Shown here piece by piece: positions 11,964 to 24,639 of a stretch of 64,000 nt of DNA. The translations under genes were made by a program, and so were the position numbers. The stretch is taken from the NCBI GenBank assembly GCA_028023455.1, contig JAQFVV010000321.1, positions 948,211-1,012,210 on the forward strand. Reading direction: 5' to 3'. The DNA comes from Epiperipatus broadwayi. Lineage: Eukaryota > Onychophora > Udeonychophora > Euonychophora > Peripatidae. The stretch's first letter is position 1. Every line of letters begins with the position of its first letter. Under the pieces are notes generated by a model that made no database searches, was not told the origin of the DNA, and saw nothing but the letters and a program-made list of their open reading frames with translations.

Positions 11964-14122
11964 ATGAAGCAAATCAGAGATTATTTTTCAATTTTGGATA
12001 AACAAAAAGAAAAAAACGGCCTTAGAAACATCTCCGATTACTTCAGTTTCTGAAAATGTAACAATGAGTGATATGGTAGCAGATAAACAAAATACAAAAG
12101 AAGAAGATAAACTAGATGCCTTAAATTTAAGCTTTGACATTGGAACTTTTGGCTGTAAACACAATACTATTGATCTGGAAAAGTACCAGTTGTCAAAGAA
12201 TTGTCGATCCAATTACAAATTCCCAGAGTGTGACTTTATGAAGGGGCCTAGTGTAAATCCTGTAAGATATTTGCAACCTACTTTGATGTAGATAGTGGTA
12301 AATACATAACTCGTGGAATACTAGTAAACAAGATATTTAAAAAGTGGTAAAACCTAAAGAACTATTTTGAAATCATGAAGCCACAAAATACCATAAGTCC
12401 ATTGTTCAGGAAGTAGCAAACTTTTTGGAAGTTTTTGAAAATAGAACAGAGGATGTTACAAAAAAATTGTTAAAGGAAGTAAATCTCAGATTGAAAAGAA
12501 TCGAAAGAAGTTAAAGCTTATAATTACGACTGTAATTTTTTGTGGAAAAAAGAATTGTCTCTAATAGGGCACAGGGCGGAGCCTTATTGAAGTTTTGCAT
12601 TGAAGCAGGAGAATAGTTTTTTCAAACAAGTTTAGAAAGAGCTGATAAAAATGCGACTTATTTAAATCCCAGAATGCAGAATTATAGAGACATATGGAGA
12701 CATTTTGATACCATAACTTGTAAGACTTGTTAAGAACTTTTCCATTGTTTTTTTCTTGCAGTTAATACAACATATATATGGCGAATTGAATAATTTTTGA
12801 TAAATGTTAAGTACATCATATTTGTTATTCTATTCACAAAGACTTCCTAAAATTTGTATATCTGTGATACTCGCAGAACTTTTTTATCTCAGACACTAAT
12901 TCACTCTCTTAGAGAGATTAGCCTTGATCTCAATAACTTGCAAAATATGGAACTTGACAGAGCTAGTAATATGAGTGGACAATTTAATGGATGTGCAACG
13001 AAAATGAAAGAAATATTCCCGCATGTGATTTAGTACGTTATGCAAGCCATTGTTTGAATCTAACTCTGTCTCATGCTTGCACTGTTCCTGGCATTATAAA
13101 TTGTTTACAAACTATGTCCTCAATTATAACTTTTTTTTAGATAATTGCCAAAATCTGATTTGTGCAACACTGAAAAAGTAAATCTGGAATCAAAAAGAAA
13201 GAGGCTGATCAAATTCTGTGAAACAAGATGGATTGAACACTTAGATACACTTTCAATACTTGTTGATTTATACAACATCATTAATGACTCCCTTGCTGAA
13301 ATTGAACAATTTACAGACAGGGAAGCATCAAATAAAGCTTTCATATTTAGATCGATCTAAAGACACCTATTTTATAATTGGAATGCACATTGCTAATTGT
13401 GTATTCTCACTTTCCTGTGGGTTAGCTGTACTCAAAACAAAGTGATTTGCAATTGTGTGAAAAATTGGAAACAGACATTCAAGAATTACTTCAAAATCCA
13501 CTGATATTTTTAAAAATGGTGAGAACTGCAAAGCAAACAAAGTGATCAAATATAGAAACTGACAGTCTAGAAAAATTCTATTATAGGATATCTCTTTTTT
13601 TGCCGATTCTTGATTTTTTTATATTTTAAATTCCGACAGATTCTTACTGCACAGAAAAATTTTACAGAGCATAGAAATTTTTTCCCCTCAAAACATTAAA
13701 CAAGCATCAGATGATGAAATCCTCTTATCAATAGAAGCCATAAATGAACAATGGTCAGGTGATATTACTTGCAGTAAAAAAAGATGTTTTGGTGAGTTGA
13801 AGATGTGGAAGTGTCATTGTATTGATAAAAAATATATTTCAATAAACTTTATCAATTGCTTGAATATTTGCAATTCTCATTTATATGCTACAATTCACAG
13901 TATGTTGATGTTGTTTACAAACTTTACCCGTACCAACAGCCACAACTGAACGATCTTTTTCTATATTATGTAGAATCAATACTTACTTAGGAACATGATA
14001 TCAGAGCAGAAATTGAATGGCTTAGCTATAATGACATTCACCAGAAATTGTGTGCTTCCTTAGACGCTGGTGAAGTTTTAGACACTTTGGTGAAGAGCCT
14101 AAGAAGACTTATACTTTTATAA
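11964..14122 (+). pseudogene. hAT transposase pseudogene (TTF/ZMYM1-like)
   Basis: Plus-strand fragments in several frames follow the order of hAT transposases that carry a TTF-type zinc finger. In order: an N-terminal segment with SFDIGTFG, EKYQL and NYKFPE (12100-12240); a fragment like FCGKKELSLIGHRA (12540-12580), the conserved FCGRQNIALRGH region; SNMSGQFNGC (about 12970); RYASHCLNLTLSHAC (13035-13080), the CxxH...LNL block; FCETRWIEHLDTL (13220-13250); and PTATTERSFSI (13933-13965), the start of the C-terminal dimerisation domain. Many frameshifts and stops separate them. In this family the product would bind the terminal repeats and excise the element; this copy cannot. Confidence 0.82.
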
Positions 14123-14495
14123 TTATTATATAAATGTATGCCACTTTATTTTTAATGAATAATAATAAATGGGGTATTCCAAATTTTAGTATTTTATATA
14201 TAGAATATCATATTAAAAAATTTTTAATCTTACATAACTTAACGAAATACCCCATTCAATTTAATTTTAAAAATTTAAATTAAAAATGTAAATTTTTCTT
14301 TTATTTGGCTGAGGTTTAAATTAACATTGTTTATAAAATAATTTATGATGTAAGGTATTACATTATAAAACTATAAAATGTTTCGAGTAATATTGAAAAT
14401 TTTTCATGAAAGTACTACTAATATTTTTGTGTTTAGTAAGAAGCCTCAGAAGACTTATAATTTTATATTTTATAGTTACATTACCTTACTTTTAA

Positions 14496-14560
14496 CAGTG
14501 GCATAGCCAGGGAGGTTACCAGGGACTATAAGCCCCCACCCTCACCATTGGCCTTTTACC
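14496..14560 (+). repeat. Second hAT-like left terminus
   Basis: CAGTGGCATAGCCAGGGAGG starts at 14496, inside the hAT element, and resembles hAT inverted-repeat ends more closely than the element's own left end. Nearby AGCCCCCACCC-type sequence is also typical just inside such ends. No matching right end with its own 8-bp duplication was found; the 8-mer left of it does not match that right of 15356. It may be the stub of a nested or internally rearranged hAT copy. Confidence 0.45.
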
Positions 14561-15364
14561 ATGTACCATCACAAATTCAAGCGCATACCAGCTAAAGAAA
14601 ATAGATTTTTTTCCCCAGCTTACGCCTTAAGTTAATTAATGGTTCATTATAAACAAACAAAATACTTTTATTACATATTTATCTTATGATGCTCAAAATA
14701 CATCTACAAAATCAATAAAACACTAACTTTTAATTTACTTAAAAATTTATTGTGAATAATTGACTGAAATATACTTTAATGTGTGACTAAAAACTATCAT
14801 ATATACCATATAATTTTATATTTTTATGTGGAGTAATTTCATAATCATCAAGTTTAGTTTATAATTCATTCGTATAAATTTACTTTTATTTTTTAAATCA
14901 TCTGAACTGAACTGCTTGAACTGAAATGCAATTGATTATTAGAATTGGCAATTTGTGTTCCCCTACTTCTAGTGGCTATGGAAATATAAGAGATATTGCA
15001 ATTTTTGTGGGAAAATCTTCTAATGTAAATAATTGCACGCACGTACACGCACAAAATAAAAGTGACAGACTACTTTTCTATACATGTCAAATATATTATG
15101 TTTGTACTCATAAATGCTATTTTTAGGTATGTTTGACTTGAACATTTTAAAACTTTTTTCTTTAGCGCTGTTACCCAGGGAGAGGCTACTATCCCTTGGA
15201 CACTCTCCACAACTCTTTATTACAACTCAATTTTGTATCTAGCCCTCCTAGATCATTTTGTAATTTCACCATGACCATGCCCCGATTGAAATTAATATTA
15301 TTTTTGGAAATTAAAACAATATCCCTCAATGAAATATTTTTCTGCGTACGTCCCTGTTATAACG

Positions 15365-15699
15365 ATAAATGAATTAAAACTCAAGGCATATATCTTAATT
15401 AAATATAAAATATGAGTAGATAATGTGCAGAGTTTTATCAGATTTTAAAATATAAGAATTTGAATAATGTTTAAAATAAATCAATTAAATATCAGCAGAC
15501 TATTGTCAATTGTCAAACAATACTAAATAATAAATGGAAATCCATTTATCAGAATTTATGATTTAAATAGATCATGAGTATGATCAGCAAATGATTTGAA
15601 ACTCGTGGAGATTAAAATGGCCATAAAGTTTTAAATAAGCTTTATTAAAGATTCTAAGATGTTCACATATGGCTTAACCATTGTAAAATGATTACTGAT
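15365..15699. other. Spacer
   Basis: AT-rich sequence with no recognisable feature. Confidence 0.4.
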
Positions 15700-16060
15700 T
15701 AATCTATCTTCAATCAGTTTATCTTAGCCTGTTTAATGGAATTTATGTCAGCGCTTTGTAAAATAAATATTATTTACATATATTGTTGCAAGTTATAACA
15801 TCTAAAAACTACTGCGTAGTAAATCGAAAAGATTTCACGCTGTATGTTTATAATTAGAACTCAGTGAGTTGAGTGTGAAGATATTTAAGATTCATGCTTT
15901 CAGATCTAAGTACTTTGGACTGGCTTGGATATATAGAAAGACAAGTAAAGAAGAGAGTGTAACCACTCTTTTCTTGTTAAATTCTCTGTCTCCGTATTTG
16001 TGATCTGATTGGCTAAGCGCTTGAGAGGTTTGCACTCTCTCAGTTTAATTTCAAAACTTT
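15700..16060 (+). repeat. Dispersed repeat D, copy 1
   Basis: Shares ordered blocks with 24640-24960: GTAAATCGAAA(A)GATTT, then ATGCT(T/C)TCAGATCTAA, then a C/T-rich CTCTTTTCTT block. It has no coding capacity and its class is unknown. The homologous blocks at 24640-24960 are followed there by a further segment that also occurs inside the family B repeat at 20690-20760. Confidence 0.55.
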
Positions 16061-18508
16061 TAAGGCAGTTTTAATCTCAAACTGCTCACCCATTTTTTAT
16101 TCATTATTCAATTAAGATCTTAGATCCTGATAATAATTAAATGACCATTTATTATCTGAGTGTTGCTGTAGTAACAAATTGTTGATATTTTCTTGATTTA
16201 TTTTAATCATTGTCTGGTGGTTATATATGATAACCAATTATATCTACATGATTTATAGTTTTATATATATAACATTCAAATCAATATGTATATTAAAATA
16301 CAGTAAAATTCACACAAATTATAGTTATTTTATCAGAAGTACTTTCGACTATATATCTTGTAGTCTTCTACAACTATATATATATATATAAAGAGGGCAG
16401 GCATAGGTGCTGAATAGACCAATTGCTTAAAACATGGCAGCCTCATGCTTAACTTCAAGAATTAATAAATAATTCCCAAAGACCACAGGTTATTTGGATA
16501 TCCTGGCTCAAGAAATGATTTAGTATACAATTATTTAAAGATGTATTTTTCTGCAAGCACGATACAAATATAGAACAAAAAGAACCGTGTTAAATATTAC
16601 ACATAATCAATTTTTAATTCTAAAATGTATACATACTGATTTATTACCCCTGTGCAAATATATAAATACTGCAAATTAAAAATATATTGAAGTATAATAA
16701 CAAAAACAACTTTCAGTATTAAAAATTGCTTAAAAATAACTTAAAGTTAACTTAAAAATAACTTTTTATCCATTTTAATTTTCTTTTTCCATTACTCACA
16801 TAAACATATACATACACTGATCTATATCAATAGACTAAAACTAAAAAATGTATTAACTGGCTTTTAATTTATTTAATATAACACTTCATTTTCACTCTTT
16901 AGCAATTATTTTAAAATAATGTCCTAATACAATTTGCATTTCTTATTTTTAAAATACTATTTGTATTCATAATTTCTAAATTAAGTCTAAAGTTAATTTA
17001 CAATTAATACATACTTTTGTAACCAGTATTTTCTTTATCTAATAAAAACAAACAAAGTGATGAAGCAATTAAAATATATTTCTTATTTATAATAATAAAG
17101 AATTATATTAGGATATTGTATTAATTCAGTTTTATGCTTAGCTTTTAATATTGACTAAAAAATGGTCAGTTTCTTTTTATAAAAATAATTCATATATAAA
17201 TATTTTCCTTTTGTAAAAGGAATGATTACAATTTTCCAAATCTTTTTCAAGAGTAAACAAATTTCTCCATAGCTGAATTCAAAATTTAAAAAAAATTCAT
17301 AGAAAATGTCATTAAAACTTTCAATATTTATATTCATAAGTCTGTAGAAATCTAAATTATTATATTTTTTGTTGGAAAGGTTTGTTTACAAGTAAAAAGG
17401 ATTGGAGAAGCAGGAATATTACTATTTGAGAATATTACTATTACAACTTTTTGCACATATAAAATATTTATATCTGATCTACCTCTCTTATCTAAAAATT
17501 AGAGGATAATCTAAAAGTGGTTTCCACTTTGATGTGATTTCAGTTTTTTTGGTTTAGTTTTCTATTGGTGTCTTGCTCAGTTAAATCATAGAAAAATTCA
17601 AAATAAAAGAAAGTACATGAATAATTTTATTAAACATTGACCATTTACATCTATAAGTCTTGTGAAAATTTAATTAAAAGCCATCAGTATATTGCAAAGC
17701 ATTGAAAATTCAATGGGCTTTAATAATATTAGCAATTAAATGATTAAATTTTATTTTGTTCATTGCACATATATGTATGTACATATGCATAATTTTATTA
17801 CATTTAACAATAATGGACTACTAAAATTATTACACACACATACACACATGCACCCCCACACACACACACACAGTCAACTAGATCACATAGCAGAGAATGC
17901 ATGATCAAATGAGAACATGTTTCAGGTACAAGTATGCTTTTTATAAAAATATATCATAGTGAATTTTGCAATATAATTTCAGTTCCAAATTTGATATAAT
18001 TATTTATAAATATCACTTGTTACCTTTGGATTCAAACATAATCTCTCCAATATTGATACCCATTGAATTTGATTATTTTAAAACTATTTGATATTTATAT
18101 ATATATTATTTTATAAAAATTCGAAGTTTCCCTCATCATTTCTTTATAACATTTTTTCTGTTCTCCTTTATCTTCCAGCCTTGAAACCTATTATTTCTAT
18201 AAGTATTTATTATTACCAAGCCAGATTTTCTGTGAACATAAGCTCTTTCTAGTATAATATTGAATTCAAAAAATAATTATAACATTTATTCAAATAAAGA
18301 ATGTCACTAAGACTTGGATTAATATAAATAACAAAAATATTTTCTTAATATTAAATACTTGCTACAAAAAGAAGTAACCATTACCAATTAAATTATTTGT
18401 CGATTTGTTTTATTTCATGTTGGTTTGGAACAATTAATTGAGATTTCCAGGAAAGTATAATTTTGTAAAGAATTTCAATTTTTAATCAAATTCTTAATCA
18501 ATTTTGCT
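16061..18508. other. Long AT-rich spacer
   Basis: No genes recognised. It contains (TA)n at 16374-16390, a CA-rich tract at about 17833-17872, and ordinary AT-rich sequence. Short minus-strand frames near 17155-17337 are low-complexity and unsupported. Confidence 0.45.
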
Positions 18509-18590
18509 CTTTAAAGGTATATCATATATGCTTTTGCTTTAAGCTTGACCTTTAAAGGTATGTCGTATATGCTTTTTCTTTAAGCTTCTA
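18509..18590. repeat. 41-bp tandem duplication
   Basis: Two adjacent copies of a 41-bp unit starting CTTTAAAGGTAT and ending GCTTTAAGCTTGA/GCTTCT. They differ at a few bases (ATCATATATG versus GTCGTATATG). Confidence 0.8.
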
Positions 18591-18707
18591 AGAGATTGTG
18601 CAAACAAATATATACAGACAAATAAATGAAAATTAATATTAATCCAGCATTGAATAGTAATCCGGGTATCCTAAAAATAATTCATAACATAAATTTTCAT
18701 CAGATTG

Positions 18708-18847
18708 TTTATCTTTTCAACATGTGTGTGATCAGGTGGGTCAGCAATATGAGATGGCACTGAGCGTGGTGGGTCGTGTGAAAGTCTGAGTTCGAACCCC
18801 GCATATATTACATATATAAATGCAAGTTTAAGCCTGTACAATGTATT
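18708..18847 (+). repeat. Family C repeat, 5'-truncated copy
   Basis: Begins TCTTTTCAACATGTG, just past the hammerhead stem I of the full copy at 3221-3391. It continues through GTCAGCAATATGAGATGGCA and GAGTTCGAACCCC (a good Pol III B-box) to a tail CAAGTTTAAGCCTGTACAAT shared with 2970-3005. The hammerhead part is missing. The B-box is better preserved here than in the 3-kb pair. Confidence 0.72.
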
Positions 18848-20414
18848 AATCAATCAAAATTATAAATTCAGTAACATAAAACACAAATAAGCAAGCATAA
18901 TATAAATCTTTGCTTAAGCCAACAAATTAAACTCTGGTAAAACACCGTTAATTCAGATTCCCTAGTTCCTGAGCATTTTCAGATTTATAAATTTTTGAAA
19001 TTTCAAAAATAGATTTTTTACTCTTTCATTGAAACTCATCTCTTCTAAGATAAAAATAAAATATCTTACTGCAAATAGCCTTATTAATTTATAGACATTT
19101 ATCGAACTTTTTTTAAAATTTTGTTTTATAAACTGCGTGCATAAACTAATACATTTTGTTTGGGGGTGTGTGTTTATTTAGATAATAGGGGATTTTGAAT
19201 AATAGAAATTGAATTAATGAAACTTACTTAACTGGAAGAGAATGACAAACTTGACTAACAAGTATTTATATATAAAATAAATATTTTTAAGATTTTTTCT
19301 TTCTCATTCAGCATTAAAATCTTTTCATATATATAAAACAGATATTTTCTACTATCAAGATCAAATAACTTTACATTATTGATTTATTAACTTTAAGTGC
19401 ATATCAGTATTATAATTAAATGATATATCTATGAGATAGCAGTTCAAATTATCTGAAAGATTGAATAATAAGCTTTTTTCAAGCTACATATAAGTGAGAA
19501 AGATGCTAATTATATTTTCTTAAAATATAAGATCATCACGTTTATTGTCATCAATTTCATAAATAACATATAAATTATGGTACTCAATTGTAAAAATACT
19601 TCAAATAATAAAATATGATATAACGCTCCCATTTAAATTAAGTTACCTATTCAGTTATATGCTTCACAATCAAATTCAGACCTATTCAAGCATAACCAAA
19701 TATAGATTTGTAATATCTAGAATTATTTTAATAATTATGGAGGATTTGAATACACACTTTCAAGAACCTGAGATTTCAATAAAAACCGTATATAAACTTT
19801 TAATAAAAACTTGAGATCGTATTATTTGTATTGACATTACATTGGATTTTATCTATAAGAGGACTTATACTCTGTGGTGTATAAAATCTATAATTATTAT
19901 GGTGTTGGCCAGTAGTACTGCTTGTTTGAGGGTTACAATATATGTATAGTAATGATGCTGAAGCTTTTGAAATTTAAATAAAATTAGAAAAAGTTTTTGG
20001 GAAAGAGTATGTTTTTCTACATTATAAAGTCTGTTTAAAGTAAACAATAAAAATGTAAGGTTTTTGAAAAGATCCTGATCCATAGAAGCAGAAAATTTTA
20101 CCTACCTACTTTTATGGAGAAATTTTCTGAATCGGTAAATCAGGAACTATTTAAAAATTTAAAAAAATAGAATTACTTTCGAAATTTTAAATAACATTCT
20201 TTTATTATTATTTATAGAAATTTATTAATGTGGAGGACTGATAAACATTATTCCCTCAGATTTTTTTTTTAATTTCACATATACATAAATATATAAGTGT
20301 ATATAAACTTTGGAATCTAAACTTTTGTACTATTAGCAATATACCACTCTTTTTTATCAGATTTATTTTGAAACCTAAAATGAATTCATTTACATTTTCA
20401 TTCTTTATATAAAT
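18848..20414. other. AT-rich spacer
   Basis: Nothing recognisable; frames such as the minus-strand one at 19865-20083 lack any family signature. Confidence 0.4.
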
Positions 20415-20453
20415 AGAGAGAGATCGCAAAATAAGCTCTTAACAAGCTTTGCA

Positions 20454-20516
20454 GAATATCCCCAATCCCAGACCCGTTTCTGCTACTGGCATCATCAGTA
20501 AGGTGCTAGGATATTC
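20454..20516 (-). ncRNA. Type-I hammerhead ribozyme (B1)
   Basis: On the minus strand: GAAUAUCC (outer stem I), loop, CUUA, CUGAUGA core, stem II UGC/GCA with loop CAGUA, GAAA, then a minimal stem III (AC/GU with loop GG) ending in the cleavage trinucleotide GUC, then UGGG, loop, and GGAUAUUC, which pairs perfectly with GAAUAUCC over eight bases. Predicted cleavage is between 20471 and 20470. All invariant core bases are intact. The one- to two-pair stem III is the form known from hammerheads of Penelope-like elements and animal retrozymes (established knowledge). The inner stem I is weak (A-U, two G-U wobbles, C-G). Confidence 0.85.
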
Positions 20517-21155
20517 AAGCATTAGATTAAAAATACCAGGACAAACCCAGCACTTTATCTAACATATAACTATTAAGTAGAAAGTCTGAAATTTTCAGAT
20601 ATCTGCATGTCTTCCAATCCAGTTATCTAACTTGAATAGCCATTTGGGACTGAACTAAGTTCAGATACACCATATATTAATAGCTTTAATTATAAAGTAA
20701 TATTTACTGAGGCTATAACCTCGATAATATGTGTATGGTTCCTATTATCGCATTTTATACGCATATTAATTAATAGCTTTAGTAATATAAAATTTCCAAA
20801 GCCTTAATAGCAAAAAATAAAATTGCAAAAAAAAAATCAAGTCAGATGCCACATGGTCTAATTTAATAAGCTTGTATTTACAAATGTATATATAGAGTTC
20901 ATAAACTTAGATCATGTGACATCTGACTAGATTTCTTTGTAATTTTATTTTTTGCTATTAAAGTTTTGGCAATTTTATATTGCTAAAGCTATTAATATGT
21001 GGTGTATCTGAACTTATTTCTGTTCTATATGGCTATTTAAATTAGATAACTGGAGTGGAAGACATATGGATATCTGAAAATTTCAGATATTCTACTTAAG
21101 AGTTATACATTAGATAAAGTGCTGGGCTTGTCCTGGTATTTTTAATCTATTGCTT

Positions 21156-21217
21156 GAATATCCTAGCACCTCTCTGATTATGCCAGTAACAGAAACTGGT
21201 CTGGGTTGGGGATATTC
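21156..21217 (+). ncRNA. Hammerhead ribozyme (B2), core-mutated
   Basis: Plus-strand sister of B1: GAAUAUCC, then CUGAUUA, stem II UG/CA with loop, GAAA, CUGGUC, then UGGG and GGAUAUUC. The outer stem I of eight pairs is preserved. The core base G8 is U (position 21179) and stem II has lost a pair. G8 is the general acid/base-side residue essential for catalysis in this family, so this copy is predicted inactive. Confidence 0.82.
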
Positions 21218-21317
21218 TGCAAAGCTTGTTAAGAGCTTATTTTGCAAGCTCTATATATAACATTTGTAAATACAAGCTTATTAAATTAGATCATGTGGCA
21301 TCTGTCTTGATTTTTTG

Positions 21318-21351
<34 letters not shown>

Positions 21352-21392
21352 CAAAAAATCATCTATATATATATATATATATATATATATTG
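21318..21392. repeat. (TA)n microsatellite inside a palindrome
   Basis: Two (TA)n blocks separated by TTACAAAAAATCATC. The left block is preceded by GATTTTTTGTAA, so the whole forms a cruciform-capable structure directly at the 3' edge of the family B repeat. Confidence 0.8.
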
Positions 21393-22726
21393 AGATGATT
21401 ATGTGTCTTATGGCATACAATAACATAATGTACACATATATACAGAGTTGAAAATAAAAATAAAAATTGACAAACAAAAATTTTTTGTAGATATTTTCTA
21501 TACTACATTGGAATAACAGTTAAGCATTAAAAATGTTGAATGTATTATAAAAAACTTTAATATTTTATAAATTCTGATTTTGAAATTAAAACAAAAATCT
21601 TTTTATATTACAATAGATATACTGGCAATCATAAAATTCCACTATCTATTTTGATGAGATTAAGAAAAAAAAATTAATTAAAGCTTGTAAAACATATTTT
21701 GATAAAAATTTTACAAAGTTGTTTTTGAAAGAATTAAGGTAAATTAAAAAGAGTTATTAAGTTTTTTTATTTAAGGTAAAAAAAAAAATTACTTTTAATT
21801 ACCATAGTTTTTTTTAAATTCCACACTGACTTTAAAAAGATTAAAAGAAAAAGTTTTTATAGATTAAGACATCAAGATTACTACTACTATGAAGTGATTA
21901 TTGAAGGCAAGAGATCATGTATCTAGTTGTTGCTAGTGTAACATTGGAGGAATTTTGATTCATATTGTAACGGTCATATTTGTACATCCACGCAACAAAA
22001 TCCAGAGTTTTGGCAAATTACACTAAGGCTGATCAAGATGAGAGGTTGAGACCTCAAATCTGATTGCACCTCAGCTCCTCCACCAACACACCATGTCTTA
22101 ACACCCTATGGGTGACATATATGAGGCTACACTCAGAATTTCTTAGTTCACATGCCAGCAGTAGCAAAGGGTAGAGCAAGAGACTCAGGGAATATTAACT
22201 AAATTATTAATAGATACATACACACACATCTATGGCTGGGTAGATAATGCATATATTAATAACTAATATTAAGAAATTTAACTAAGATTTGGGATGAATT
22301 ACAAATGAAACTCAACACAGTTGTTCTAATTTAATATATTTTAATTAATAATATAAAAGAAATAAACAGAAGTGCATTAAAGGACGCACACAGATATAAA
22401 CAATGATGAGCAATTTTAAGAACATAATCTCATCTGATGCACTATATTTAAGAGTTTCCAATTTTAATAATCTATGGTTTCTAATTAATCACACCTTAAT
22501 TCTACTATGCCCTATCTATAAGATTTGTGATGGTTAAGTCGGTGCAAGAATGATTATTTATCAATATAACATTTAATAAAAGTCATTTATTAATACTTAA
22601 TGAGCTGCAATAGACTTTCTATGCAGACTATATACATATAAATAAGATTACAAGTTTAGATCAATGCTGAAATATTACATTATGGCAGGATGAACTGGAG
22701 CTTTGTAGTATAACTTCTGATACTAC
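21393..22726. other. AT-rich spacer
   Basis: No recognisable features apart from a moderately GC-rich patch at about 22020-22190 without motifs or homology that I can name. Confidence 0.4.
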
Positions 22727-22727
22727 A

Positions 22728-22826
<99 letters not shown>
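22727..22826. repeat. (TA)n microsatellite, about 95 bp
   Basis: Nearly pure TA dinucleotides. The Tyr-Ile frame across it on the minus strand is an artefact. Confidence 0.97.
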
Positions 22827-24639
22827 GCTAGAGAAGTTTGCATTTTGAATGTGTAGTTAATCGGGGGTTCAGTACAATGTACTTGGTCCTGTGACCATAT
22901 GACTTGCCATGAATAAAGTGAACATTTAGTTCGATGATCAGAACAGCTTATAAAAACAATCTAGACTCTTGTGTTCTAGTTCTAAAAGAGTGAGTTGTCT
23001 GAACTAAGAGTAATGGGATGGCCATTAAAACCAGAAACCCATTATAAAACATACAGCAAGGTGTATTTTCATGTACGTGCTTCATAAAGACACATTTGAC
23101 ATGCTAAATAGAATAATTATTAATGACTAAAGTGCACAAAATTGTATAGTTCCATTCTGCAATACTACCATATGCCAGTTCATTAATTAGCATTCTTAAA
23201 ACATGATAAAAGGAATAATTAAAGTAATCTAATTTTATTAGTATATCTGCATAGTTTATAATATAGCTTAAGGAGGATTAAAGCATATCTAGGACTTAAG
23301 CAATATGTATAATATGCTTTATATCTCATTCTTGCAATTATTAACTAATTATCAACTTGCAGACCTACTTTAAACAGTAATAATAATAATAAGCTAAACA
23401 TAATAACAAAAATATTTAGGTTTTCAGAATGGAGATTTGCATGTGTGTGCCAAAGAGCAGCATTACTTAATTAATGCAAAGAGACCATCTAATTATCTTT
23501 CCCCCCACACTTTATTCATAAAATCAATCCCCATTCTGAACTGGGCATAGCATAATTATAAAATAACATATATAAAATAAATAAGAAAGGCATGACCACA
23601 GACTAAAAGATAGAAACAAGTATTTAGATTTTTAAAAATAGGCAAGTTTACTGATATTAAATTTTTAACATAAAATTTAAATCATAATTTACAGTTTAAT
23701 CAGCTCTTAATTTATTAAGACATTTTACAGTTTAGATTTAAAAGGTTGTGCACATTATAGATTACCTAGCTTAAGTTTTAGAGATTCATTTATAAGTTTA
23801 TAGTTATTTTTAAAGAGCTCTGGGGAAATTTACTGCATCTTCTGTCAAGGCTCTTGAAGTTGATCATCATCATGCTTGGTTGGGCTGATGTCTTCTGATG
23901 CTGTCTTCTTAGAAAACTAGTGGGGCTTGAACTCCAGCTTGAGCATTAACCACCTTCTGAAGGGAGAAAGGCAGTGGTTGTTTTTACTCCAAAGTTTGCA
24001 TGATAAAATTTTAGTGAGTGAACCCCTTTAGCAAAACTTAAAAGCTATTTATACTAGAAAAATCTGTAATTCAAGCAACCTGTTTATAACTTTTTACAAA
24101 GTTTTTTTTAGTAATTAAAATACATAAAATGAAACCTTTGGTCATTTCTGGTGAGAACAATAATGGTCCACAGGTCACTCCTTGTTTTCAGTTTTTATTT
24201 TTAACAGACATTAAAATTTTGACTATAAGTTTGATTAATTACTTGCAGATGATTTTCTAAAAAGTACAGATTTTTATAAAACAGATCAATCTTTTATTTA
24301 AAAGAGTTTTAAGTTTTTAAACATTTTAGTATATGTGTGTGTGTGACCACCCTGGAATAGAAATCTATATATGAAAGTCTTTAAATAAAGAATTTTTAAC
24401 TAAAGATAATATAAATTTAAATTAATTTAAAAGAGTTGTAATGCTTTTAAATCTATTGCATTACGGCTTCTTTTGCATATCTGTAAATAATTACACACAT
24501 ATAACAATGCTCACATACTTAATTAAGATTACTATCACATTTTTACATGCACCTTCTTGAGGTTATAGCCTTAGTAAATATTACTTATGTAATCAATGTG
24601 CATTTAAATAAATTTATAATTACAACTTTAAATTATTGT
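22827..24639. other. Spacer with one tRNA-like remnant
   Basis: Mostly AT-rich without genes. At 23920-23965 the minus strand reads GGTGGTTAATGCTC followed by GGAGTTCAAGCCCC, resembling an A-box and a good B-box with the anticodon arm lost. This is probably a worn tRNA-derived SINE head. Confidence 0.4.

Larger units (their letters stand above)
11222..15364 (+). mobile_element. Decayed hAT transposon with 8-bp target duplication
   Basis: The left end begins CAGTGGCATACACAAGG at 11230. The right end finishes GCGTACGTCCCTG at 15356; its complement CAGGGACGTACGCAG matches the left end in the style of the common hAT terminus CAGTGGCGTACGCAGG. Flanking 8-mers are TTATAATG (11222-11229) and TTATAACG (15357-15364), identical at 7 of 8 positions. 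The 4.1-kb body carries a plus-strand hAT transposase pseudogene and a nested tRNA-SINE. The worn ends and coding region indicate an old insertion. Confidence 0.8.
20415..21312. repeat. Hammerhead repeat family B, divergent inverted pair
   Basis: Left arm on the minus strand and right arm on the plus strand. Each arm contains, in transcription order, a tail segment (AGATCATGTG(A/G)CATCTG, TTGCAATTTTATTTTTTGCT), a shared block (ATGGTGTATCTGAACTTA), a self-complementary TCTGAAAATTTCAGA, GCTTGAATATCCTAGCACC, the ribozyme, and CTGCAAAGCTTGTTAAGAGC. The tail recurs 3' of the right arm at 21261-21312, 379 bp after its first occurrence, so the unit is arranged as a partial tandem of about 379 bp. 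The arms surround about 250 bp that also hold a piece of repeat D (20690-20760). No coding capacity. Confidence 0.82.

Noticed and set aside
18695-18715. CUGAUGA on the minus strand beside the truncated family C copy
   Set aside because: No GAAA after a possible stem II and no stem I; it lies outside the homologous part of the repeat.
22661-22843. 60-residue Tyr-Ile repeat frame
   Set aside because: Pure translation of a (TA)n microsatellite.
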